NCBI GenBank assembly: GCA_002293615.1
Contig: DBDN01000024.1
Coordinates: forward strand, 2,599 to 14,875
DNA from: Betaproteobacteria bacterium UBA931
GTDB taxonomy: Bacteria > Pseudomonadota > Gammaproteobacteria > Burkholderiales > Casimicrobiaceae
Reading direction: 5' to 3'
Length of the DNA: 12,277 nt
The position numbers were made by a program, and so were the translations under genes. The notes beneath the pieces are model-generated. The model saw only the letters and a program-made list of their open reading frames with translations, did no database searches and had not been told where the DNA came from. This document shows positions 6,699-12,277 of the stretch, piece by piece (position 1 is the stretch's first letter; each line of letters starts with the position of its first letter).

Positions 6699-7157
6699 AT
6701 GTCATCATCTTTACCCAAAATTGCCAACAGCGATCAGTTTGTCAATCGTGGCGAGTTCGCATCTGGCAAGGTTTCGCTGGCGCAGTTGCCCCGATTGGCT
6801 GATTATTTGCCGGAAGGTTTTGATGTTGCCCAAGCCGAACTGCTGACATGGTCGGTGCGCGGTATTCGCGATTCTTTAGGACGCAGAGCGTTGGAGATTG
6901 TCGTGCGCGGGATGGTGCCGGTAACCTGTCAACGCTGCCTGAAGATGTTTTTGTGGCCGATTGACCGGCAATCAACGGTTTTGATCGCTAAAACTCAGGA
7001 AGAGCTGATCGCACTGGATGAAGCGAGCGATCTGGAAGTGGTGCTGTGCGATCACGGCCTTGATGTGCAAACGCTGGTAGAAGACGAACTCTTGCTGTCG
7101 CTGCCATTTTCACCGTTGCACGATATTTGCCCTGACGAAGGCTCAAGTGATAATTAA
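6699..7157 (+). CDS. yceD: YceD/DUF177 family protein, 23S rRNA accumulation factor
   Basis: This 152-residue protein has the family's normal length. It carries the conserved CQRC pair (Cys77, Cys80) followed by the LKMFLWP stretch, and a late HDIC motif (His141, Cys144) that may complete a metal site. The acidic segment DEASDLEVVL and the LVEDELLLSLPFSP block at 126-139 are also typical. DUF177 proteins are linked to 23S rRNA accumulation and large-subunit assembly, though the mechanism is not settled. The position directly upstream of rpmF is almost universal in proteobacteria and supports the call. The ATG at 6699 has only a weak GAG upstream. Confidence 0.93.
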   Translation: MSSSLPKIANSDQFVNRGEFASGKVSLAQLPRLADYLPEGFDVAQAELLTWSVRGIRDSLGRRALEIVVRGMVPVTCQRCLKMFLWPIDRQSTVLIAKTQEELIALDEASDLEVVLCDHGLDVQTLVEDELLLSLPFSPLHDICPDEGSSDN

Positions 7158-7199
7158 CTGGAAGCAATGGCAGATACGTTGCTTTCTTGAGGAGAAAAA

Positions 7200-7382
7200 A
7201 TGGCTGTTCAACAAAACAAGAAGTCACCGTCCAAGCGCGGCATGCATCGGGCGCATGATTTTCTGACCAATCCGCCGTTGTCGGTGGATCCTGTTACCGG
7301 CGAAACGCATCGCCGTCATCATATTACGCCGACCGGGTTTTACCGAGGCAAAAAAGTGATGAAAGTTAAAACGGACGAATAA
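7200..7382 (+). CDS. rpmF: 50S ribosomal protein L32
   Basis: The 60-residue basic protein starts MAVQQNKKSPSKRGMHRAHD, the classic L32 N-terminus, and contains GETHRRHHITPTGFYRGKKV at 34-53. It has no cysteine, so it is the zinc-free form of L32. A strong GAGGAG site lies seven bases before the ATG. It is 42 bases downstream of yceD, in the same transcript. Length is normal. Confidence 0.97.
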   Translation: MAVQQNKKSPSKRGMHRAHDFLTNPPLSVDPVTGETHRRHHITPTGFYRGKKVMKVKTDE

Positions 7383-7394
7383 AACGCAATTTCT

Positions 7395-7435
7395 TTTCGT
7401 ATAGAGCTTCGTTATTGACGGAGCTGCACGAAAAA
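7395..7435 (+). promoter_or_regulatory. Stem-loop between rpmF and plsX (first of two)
   Basis: TTTTCGT (7395-7401) pairs with ACGAAAA (7429-7435), and inside it AGCTTCGT pairs with ACGGAGCT with one T-G wobble. No T run follows, so it is not a normal terminator on the plus strand. CGGAGC (7420-7425) could instead pair with GCTCCG at 7445-7450, which would disrupt this stem. The two folds exclude each other. Function is unproven. Confidence 0.5.
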
Positions 7436-7466
7436 ATATGTTCTGCTCCGAAAAAATAAAAGCGTG

Positions 7467-7496
7467 AAAGCGGCGTATGGGATTATGCGTCGCTTT
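7467..7496 (+). promoter_or_regulatory. Strong 12-base-pair hairpin upstream of plsX
   Basis: AAAGCGGCGTAT and ATGCGTCGCTTT form a continuous 12-pair stem (two G-T wobbles) around a GGGATT loop, ending 31 bases before the plsX start. The tail (GCTGTTTGG) is only partly T-rich, so it may be a weak or partial terminator, or an RNA processing or stability element that tunes plsX-fabH output against rpmF. PlsX itself has no clear ribosome site. Confidence 0.55.
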
Positions 7497-7527
7497 GCTG
7501 TTTGGTTAATGTCATCCTTTATTTTCT

Positions 7528-8574
7528 ATGCGCGTAACTATAGCCGTTGATGCCATGGGCGGCGATCATGGCTTGTCGGTAACTGTGCCGGCGGCTGTTC
7601 GATTTTTATCATCGCATTCCGAGGCACACATTATTTTGGTCGGGCAGTCTGCGCCGATTAAAGAAGCGCTGGTTGCCGCCAATGCCGCAACGCATCCTTG
7701 TATCAGCTTGTACGATGCCAGCGAGGTGATCGCCATGGACGAGCCGCCTGCGGACGCGTTGCGTCGCAAAAAAGATTCGTCAATGCGCGTGGCGATTGAT
7801 CTTGTCAAAAACGGAGAAGCGCAGGCATGTGTTTCCGCAGGCAATACCGGCGCATTGATGATGATCGGTAAATTTGTCCTGAAAACGCTTCACGGCATTG
7901 ACCGCCCTGCGATTGCGACGCAACTGCCTAATGCCAATAACGCTGTGACGACAATGCTTGATTTGGGTGCCAATGTAAATTGTACGGCACAGCAGTTATT
8001 GCAGTTTGCGGTGATGGGCAGTGCAATGGTGACGGCTGTTGAGCGGCGCGAAAACCCAAGTGTCGGCCTTCTGAATATCGGCGAGGAAGACACCAAAGGC
8101 AACGAAGTTGTAAAAGAAGCAGCGGAACTGTTGCGGCAGTCCGGGCTGAATTTTTACGGCAATATTGAAGGTGACGATATTTTCAAAGGCACAACCGATG
8201 TCGTCGTGTGCGATGGTTTCGTCGGCAACATTGCATTGAAGACTTCGGAAGGGTTGGCCAAGATGATTGCCGATTTCCTTAAAGCCGAATACAAACGAAA
8301 TGCCATTAATATGCTTGCTGCGTTTCTTTCCCGAGGGGTAATCAATGCGTTCAAACAACGCTTAAATCCCAGTCGTTATAATGGCGCTACGCTTATTGGA
8401 TTGCGTGGTGTGGTGGTGAAAAGCCATGGCTCGGCGGATGAAGAAGCGTTTGCATTTGCTTTACGCAAAGCCTATCAGGAGGTGGCGCATGGCATGCTGG
8501 ATCGGATCGCTCAACGTATCGAATTGGTTTCCAGGCAATTGCCGGAGCTCGAAGAGTCAACGGCCAAACAGTAG
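7528..8574 (+). CDS. plsX: Phosphate acyltransferase PlsX
   Basis: PlsX converts acyl-ACP and phosphate to acyl-phosphate, the donor for PlsY in the first step of phospholipid synthesis; it is a soluble protein that associates with the membrane. At 348 residues the length is normal. Family blocks are all present: IAVDAMGGDHG at 5-15, VIAMDEPPADALRRKKDSSM at 67-86, SAGNTGALM at 103-111, LDLGAN at 144-149, LLNIGEEDTKGN at 181-192 and DGFVGNIALKTSEG at 229-242. The ATG at 7528 gives the expected N-terminus and no in-frame upstream start is better. A clear Shine-Dalgarno is absent, which with the upstream hairpins hints at modest or regulated translation. It sits between rpmF and fabH, as in most proteobacteria. 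Confidence 0.97.
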   Translation: MRVTIAVDAMGGDHGLSVTVPAAVRFLSSHSEAHIILVGQSAPIKEALVAANAATHPCISLYDASEVIAMDEPPADALRRKKDSSMRVAIDLVKNGEAQACVSAGNTGALMMIGKFVLKTLHGIDRPAIATQLPNANNAVTTMLDLGANVNCTAQQLLQFAVMGSAMVTAVERRENPSVGLLNIGEEDTKGNEVVKEAAELLRQSGLNFYGNIEGDDIFKGTTDVVVCDGFVGNIALKTSEGLAKMIADFLKAEYKRNAINMLAAFLSRGVINAFKQRLNPSRYNGATLIGLRGVVVKSHGSADEEAFAFALRKAYQEVAHGMLDRIAQRIELVSRQLPELEESTAKQ

Positions 8575-8580
8575 TCGGGT

Positions 8581-9549
8581 ATGTCTATGATTTACAGTCG
8601 TATTGTCGGAACGGGCAGTTATTTACCGGAAAAAGCGTTAACTAACGACGATCTTTCCCGGATGGTCGAAACCAGTGATGAATGGATTCAATCACGCACC
8701 GGCATCCGGAAGCGTTATATTGCCGCTGCCGATCAGAATACATCCGATCTGGCGCTGATTGCGGCACAGCGAGCACTGGAGAGCGCGCAACTCCAAGTCG
8801 ATACGATTGACCTTATTGTGTTGGCAACGACTACGCCGGAAATGATTTTTCCGTCAACGGCGACTATCGTTCAGGAAAAACTGGGGATGACCAATGGCGC
8901 GGCCGCGTTTGACGTGCAGGCTGTGTGCAGCGGTTTCCTTTACGCATTGGCTACGGCGGACAGCATGATCCGCAATGGTATGGCCAAGCGGGCGTTGGTG
9001 ATCGGCGCGGAGCTGATGTCGCGTATTTTAAATTGGGAAGACCGCAAAACTTGTGTGTTGTTTGGCGATGGCGCCGGTGCGCTGATACTGGAGGCTTCGG
9101 AAACGCCGGGTATTTTATCGTCGCATTTGCATGCGGACGGCCGTTATCGCGATATCTTGCAGGCAAATGGGCGCATCCAGAACGGCACAATTCATGGTAC
9201 GCCTTATATTGAAATGGAAGGCAGCCAGGTGTTCCGCTTTGCCGTACGCGTACTTGCCGAAGCGGTACAGGAAGCGCTTGACAATAACGGCTTGAAAGTC
9301 AGCGATATCGATTGGTTGGTGCCGCATCAGGCGAATTTGCGCATCATGGATGCGACTGCCAGAAAACTTCAAATGCCTTCCCAAAAGATGATTAATATGG
9401 TCGGTGATCAGGCGAATACTTCCGCTGCGTCGATCCCGTTGGCGATTGATGCCGGCGCTCGAAACCATTCTTTTAAAGCCAACCAGTTGCTGGCGTTGGC
9501 GGCGGTGGGCGGCGGCTTCACTTGGGGTGCGACGTTATTGCGTTGGTAG
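8581..9549 (+). CDS. fabH: Beta-ketoacyl-ACP synthase III
   Basis: FabH condenses acetyl-CoA with malonyl-ACP to begin fatty acid synthesis in the cytoplasm. The 322-residue protein has the complete thiolase fold with the Cys-His-Asn triad: Cys116 in AVCSGF, His249 in PHQAN and Asn279 in DQANTSAAS. TSDEWIQSRTGI (31-42) and the C-terminal GGGFTWGATLLRW are family hallmarks. It begins six bases after the plsX stop, so translation is probably coupled. Starts at 8581 and 8587 (the second ATG, giving MIYSRIVG) are both plausible, and the second fits family length slightly better. Unlike many proteobacterial clusters, fabD, fabG and acpP do not follow. A two-way terminator and the convergent metQ come next. 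Confidence 0.97.
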   Translation: MSMIYSRIVGTGSYLPEKALTNDDLSRMVETSDEWIQSRTGIRKRYIAAADQNTSDLALIAAQRALESAQLQVDTIDLIVLATTTPEMIFPSTATIVQEKLGMTNGAAAFDVQAVCSGFLYALATADSMIRNGMAKRALVIGAELMSRILNWEDRKTCVLFGDGAGALILEASETPGILSSHLHADGRYRDILQANGRIQNGTIHGTPYIEMEGSQVFRFAVRVLAEAVQEALDNNGLKVSDIDWLVPHQANLRIMDATARKLQMPSQKMINMVGDQANTSAASIPLAIDAGARNHSFKANQLLALAAVGGGFTWGATLLRW

Positions 9550-9565
9550 CTGATCGATTTGCATG

Positions 9566-9608
9566 ACCAAAAACAAAACATCGCATCATGCGACGTTTTG
9601 TTTTTGGT
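9566..9608. terminator. Bidirectional terminator between fabH and metQ
   Basis: ACCAAAAACAAAAC (9566-9579) pairs perfectly with GTTTTGTTTTTGGT (9595-9608). One A-C mismatch is followed by TCGCA/TGCGA around a three-base loop. The A-rich left arm and T-rich right arm let it end transcripts on both strands, and it lies 17 bases after fabH and 21 bases after the metQ stop. Confidence 0.85.
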
Positions 9609-9628
9609 TGAGGGGAGTTTTTTTACTT

Positions 9629-10423
9629 TCAGAATGCCGGGACAACCGCACCTTGGTATTTTTCCTGAATGAATTTGCGTGTTTCTTCCGAGTTTAACGC
9701 TTTGGCGAGTTTCTGCATTGCGTCCGACAGGGTGTTGTCCGGGCGGGCGACGAGTACATTCACATACGGTGAATCGCTGCCCTCGATGATAAGCGCGTCT
9801 TTCAACGGATTGAGTTTGGCTTCAAGCGCGTAATTGGTATTGATCAGCGCCAATTCAACCTGGCCCAACACGCGCGGCAGAGTTGCCGCCTCCAATTCGC
9901 GGAATTTCAGTTTTTTCGGATTATCGGCGATATCGCGTGGCAATGCCGTGATGCCGGCGCTGTCTTTGAGAGTAATGACTTTATGCACGGCGAGCAACAG
10001 CAAAGCGCGGCCGCCGTTGGTGGCGTCATTCGGGATCGCGACGCTATCGCCTTCTTTGAGTTCGCCAAGTGTTTTGATTTTTTTTGAATAAGCGCCGAAC
10101 GGTTCGATATGAACGCCGGCAACGGTCACAAGGTCGGTGCCGCGACTTTTATTGAATTCGTCGAGGTACGGCTTATGCTGGAAATAATTGGCATCGAGCT
10201 TTTTCTGGGCAACCTGTAAATTGGGCTGTATGTAATCGGTGAATACTTTGATGTCGAGCGTAACGTTTTCCCGGGCAAGCATCGGTTTGACAAATTCCAG
10301 AATTTCCGCGTGCGGCACGGCGGTGGCGCCAACGGTAATTTGGTCCTGAGCGAAAACGCCGCCGCTTGCCAGCGCTACGGCAACAGCCGTAAGCGCGATT
10401 AATTTTCTATGAATGTTCAACAT
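9629..10423 (-). CDS. metQ: Methionine-binding protein of the MetNIQ importer
   Basis: This 264-residue protein belongs to the NlpA/MetQ family, which captures D- and L-methionine in the periplasm and delivers it to MetI. A signal peptide covers about residues 1-25 (basic start, hydrophobic ALTAVAVALASGG, then VFA before QDQ), consistent with signal peptidase I cleavage. There is no lipobox cysteine, so this is probably a soluble periplasmic protein and not a lipoprotein as in E. coli. Family motifs include ITVGATAVPHAEILE, FTDYIQPN, DANYFQHKPYL, IPNDATNGGRALLLL and ALINTNYAL. It lies 16 bases downstream of metI. Substrate is inferred from family and context; some homologues prefer other amino acids or peptides. 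Confidence 0.93.
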   Translation of the reverse strand: MLNIHRKLIALTAVAVALASGGVFAQDQITVGATAVPHAEILEFVKPMLARENVTLDIKVFTDYIQPNLQVAQKKLDANYFQHKPYLDEFNKSRGTDLVTVAGVHIEPFGAYSKKIKTLGELKEGDSVAIPNDATNGGRALLLLAVHKVITLKDSAGITALPRDIADNPKKLKFRELEAATLPRVLGQVELALINTNYALEAKLNPLKDALIIEGSDSPYVNVLVARPDNTLSDAMQKLAKALNSEETRKFIQEKYQGAVVPAF

Positions 10424-10439
10424 GATTCGATCCGGTTAT

Positions 10440-11105
10440 TTAACGGTGGGAAAAACGTAATACTAGCCGATCGCCGAACATTTGCAATAACTGAACCAAA
10501 ACGACAAGCAACACGACGGTGATCACCATTACATCATCTTGAAAGCGTTGGTAGCCGTAGCGTACCGCTAAGTCTCCCAAACCGCCGCCGCCGATGACAC
10601 CTGACATTGCGGTATAAGACACCAGTGCAATCATCGTCACGGTCATACCGGCAATGATGCCGGGCAGCGCTTCGGGGATCAATGCGCCGGTGACGATTTG
10701 GCGTGTGGTCGCGCCCATGGCCTGTGTGGCTTCGATGATACCGCGATCGACTTCACGCAGTGCGGTTTCAACCAACCGGGCGAAGAACGGAGCGGCGCCT
10801 ACCACCAGCGGCGGGATCGCACCGGTGACGCCCAGCGACGAGCCGACGATGATTTCTGTCAGCGGCATCATTACGATCAGCAAAATGATGAACGGAACCG
10901 AACGCAGCACGTTGACAACGAACGACAATATGCCGTAAAACCGGGGCTGTTCGAGCAGTTGCCGTTTTCCGGTGAGAAAAAGCAGGATCCCAAGCGGCAA
11001 TCCGAAGATCAGCGTAAACGTCGAAGATACGCCGAGCATGATCAGCGTATCGAGCGTGGCTTCGAGAATGTCGGGCCAAGGCAGATTGTGCAGAATGTCG
11101 ATCAT
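10440..11105 (-). CDS. metI: Methionine ABC transporter permease
   Basis: MetI forms the inner-membrane channel as a dimer paired with MetN. At 221 residues it is normal length. Hydrophobic segments lie near 20-45, 57-80, 90-112, 150-175 and 190-212. The EAA coupling loop is clear (EATQAMGATTRQIVTGALIP followed by EALPGI), as is the GVIGGGGLGDLAVRYGYQRF block near the C-terminus, typical of this permease family. Its ATG overlaps the metN stop by four bases (ATGA), so translation is coupled. Confidence 0.95.
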   Translation of the reverse strand: MIDILHNLPWPDILEATLDTLIMLGVSSTFTLIFGLPLGILLFLTGKRQLLEQPRFYGILSFVVNVLRSVPFIILLIVMMPLTEIIVGSSLGVTGAIPPLVVGAAPFFARLVETALREVDRGIIEATQAMGATTRQIVTGALIPEALPGIIAGMTVTMIALVSYTAMSGVIGGGGLGDLAVRYGYQRFQDDVMVITVVLLVVLVQLLQMFGDRLVLRFSHR

Positions 11106-12121
11106 CGGCGTAATTCCTCAATCGTTAAGCCTTTGCTGCGAAAATGCGCCAGCGCGTCATCGATGTTATCACCGCTCAAACCCAATATAAGTTGCCCGTA
11201 AGGAATGTTTTTAATACGGTCAATGCGACCGGACAAAATGCTGAAATCGACGTTGTAAGTACGCATGGTGCTGCCGAGCACCGATTCATAGGTCTGGTCG
11301 CCGCGGAAGGTCAGGCGGATCAGGCGTCCTTCGATATGGGAAAACGCCGCGTTGAGCATTCCTTCATCAACATCTTCCGATTCGTAAACAAAGCGGCGCG
11401 AGGTCGGATGCTGGGGATGCAAAAACACATCGGCGACATCGCCGGATTCGACGGTACGGCCGTGGTCGAGAACAGCAACGCGATCGCACAACGTTCGGAT
11501 CACATTCATTTCATGGGTGATCAATACAATGGTCAGCTTGAGGTCAAGATTGATCTCGTTAAGCAGCGCCAGCACCGACTGCGTGGTCTGCGGATCAAGG
11601 GCCGAAGTGGCTTCATCGCACAGCAGCATACGCGGTTGTGTTGCCAACGCCCGAGCGATACCGACGCGTTGTTTTTGCCCACCGGAGAGCTGTGCCGGAT
11701 ATTTATTGGTGTGATCGTTGAGGCCGACACGATCAATCAGCTCGGCGACGCGTTTTTTGATTTTATCGTCGCCGTATTGTTTGGCGATTTTCAGCGGGAA
11801 AGCGATATTTTGCGCGACGGTTTTCGAGGAAAGCAGATTGAAATGTTGGAAGATCATGCCGATTTTCTGGCGCATTGCCCGCAATTGCGTTTCATCAAAC
11901 CGGGTAATATCCTGGCCGTCGAGCAGAATGCTTCCTGTTGTCGGACGCTCCAGAAGATTGATGAGGCGTATTAACGTCGATTTTCCTGCACCGGACTGCC
12001 CGATGATGCCGAATACCTCGCCCGCGCTCACCGAAAGGTCAATATTTTTCAGTGCCGGGGTATCGCTTTTTCCGACGCGATAGCTTTTCGAGACATGGCA
12101 AAACTCAAGGATGGCAGGCAC
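11102..12121 (-). CDS. metN: Methionine ABC transporter ATPase
   Basis: MetN hydrolyses ATP on the inner face of the membrane to drive methionine import. I start it at GTG (12119-12121), giving 339 residues beginning PAILEFCHVSKSYRVG, close to the 343 of E. coli MetN. An upstream ATG in the same frame, at 12232, would add 37 residues unlike the family and overlap apbC, so I reject it. Seen are Walker A GQSGAGKST (41-49), Q-loop Gln92, signature LSGGQ (145-149) and Walker B LLLCDE (165-170). The last 75 residues are the NIL domain, which binds methionine and inhibits transport when the cell is replete. The GTG lies four bases after the apbC stop, leaving no room for a dedicated promoter or riboswitch. 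Transcription must read through from apbC or start inside it. Confidence 0.93.
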   Translation of the reverse strand: MPAILEFCHVSKSYRVGKSDTPALKNIDLSVSAGEVFGIIGQSGAGKSTLIRLINLLERPTTGSILLDGQDITRFDETQLRAMRQKIGMIFQHFNLLSSKTVAQNIAFPLKIAKQYGDDKIKKRVAELIDRVGLNDHTNKYPAQLSGGQKQRVGIARALATQPRMLLCDEATSALDPQTTQSVLALLNEINLDLKLTIVLITHEMNVIRTLCDRVAVLDHGRTVESGDVADVFLHPQHPTSRRFVYESEDVDEGMLNAAFSHIEGRLIRLTFRGDQTYESVLGSTMRTYNVDFSILSGRIDRIKNIPYGQLILGLSGDNIDDALAHFRSKGLTIEELRR

Positions 12122-12125
12122 GATC

Positions 12126-12277
12126 TCAAATATTCTGCACGACGATATTGGGAAACTTTGATGAAAAATCCACCGCTTTTTTGGAAATTGCCACTGCTGT
12201 TTTGCGGGCGATGGTTTTATAAATGTCGGCAATGGCGCTGTCCGGCTCGGCGATGACTGTCGGTTTTCCGGAATCGC
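12126..12277 (-). CDS. apbC: Iron-sulfur cluster carrier protein ApbC/Mrp, C-terminal end (partial)
   Basis: The last 49 residues of a minus-strand gene enter from the right edge and stop at TGA (12126-12128). The sequence includes GKPTVIAEPDSAIADIYKTI, then ARKTAVAISKKAVDFSSKFP and a closing NIVVQNI. This matches my recollection of the C-terminus of Mrp/ApbC P-loop ATPases, especially betaproteobacterial ones (a [K/T]PTVVADPD...IYR.IARK motif and a VVQN end). ApbC binds and transfers Fe-S clusters in the cytoplasm. The catalytic Walker and CxxC motifs lie outside the window. It is in line with metN, four bases away, in a different frame. The frame is intact for all 152 bases visible. Confidence 0.82.
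   Translation of the reverse strand, partial: DSGKPTVIAEPDSAIADIYKTIARKTAVAISKKAVDFSSKFPNIVVQNI

Noticed and set aside
7467..7496. Hairpin before plsX as a full intrinsic terminator
   Set aside because: The following bases (GCTGTTTGG) are not a proper T run, and plsX-fabH have no obvious separate promoter, so complete termination is unlikely.
11144..11974. Long plus-strand frame (276 codons) opposite metN
   Set aside because: It is the antisense shadow of a well-supported ABC ATPase gene and has no family features.
12122..12232. 37-residue N-terminal extension of MetN from the ATG at 12232
   Set aside because: It does not resemble MetN, it would make the protein longer than the family, and its bases encode the ApbC C-terminus in another frame.
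1..12277. Phage, insertion sequence, CRISPR array, toxin-antitoxin or defence system
   Set aside because: No integrase, transposase, inverted-repeat ends, regularly spaced repeats or small toxin-antitoxin pairs were seen; most genes have ordinary housekeeping roles.

Overview
The window looks like a join between two kinds of DNA. Positions 1 to about 1500 (probably to about 1700) read as Bacteroidetes: AT-rich, a promoter matching the Bacteroides consensus (TTTG-N19-TAAATTTG at 447-477), no Shine-Dalgarno sequences, and Bacteroidetes-like proteins. From about 1750 to the end it reads as a proteobacterium, probably a betaproteobacterium of the Burkholderiales type with moderate GC. The evidence is the yceD-rpmF-plsX-fabH cluster, an apbC-metN-metI-metQ run, a sigma70-type promoter and purine-rich ribosome binding sites. 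The taxon is inferred from gene content and similarity to remembered families; no search was run.

Layout. The left segment holds the start of metY (minus strand, running off the edge), a divergent Lrp/AsnC regulator, and two decayed genes: a GNAT acetyltransferase with an internal stop and lost body, and a Fur/PerR-type regulator whose middle is deleted. The regulator remnant lies directly upstream of an intact heme catalase (katA). The katA start has Bacteroidetes-like codon use and the rest does not, so the boundary lies near or inside its 5' end. A terminator follows katA. A gene-poor stretch of about 480 bases comes next and contains a frameshifted remnant of a hotdog thioesterase gene, whose intact copy lies 3.2 kb downstream. 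Between the two copies are a DUF898/YjgN membrane protein and an M48 metallopeptidase, fused head-to-tail.

The core block follows. A good sigma70-type promoter drives yceD, rpmF, plsX and fabH, linking ribosome assembly (YceD, L32) to the start of phospholipid and fatty acid synthesis (PlsX, FabH). Two hairpins separate rpmF from plsX. A long two-way terminator separates fabH from a convergent minus-strand run: the end of apbC (Fe-S carrier), then metN, metI and metQ, a complete D/L-methionine ABC importer.

No phage, CRISPR array, insertion sequence or defence system is visible. The most notable features are the cross-phylum junction at katA, the internally deleted regulator beside it, and the thioesterase gene remnant. 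An assembly chimera is a live alternative for the junction, although the decayed genes on the left side are easier to explain by real transfer followed by decay.
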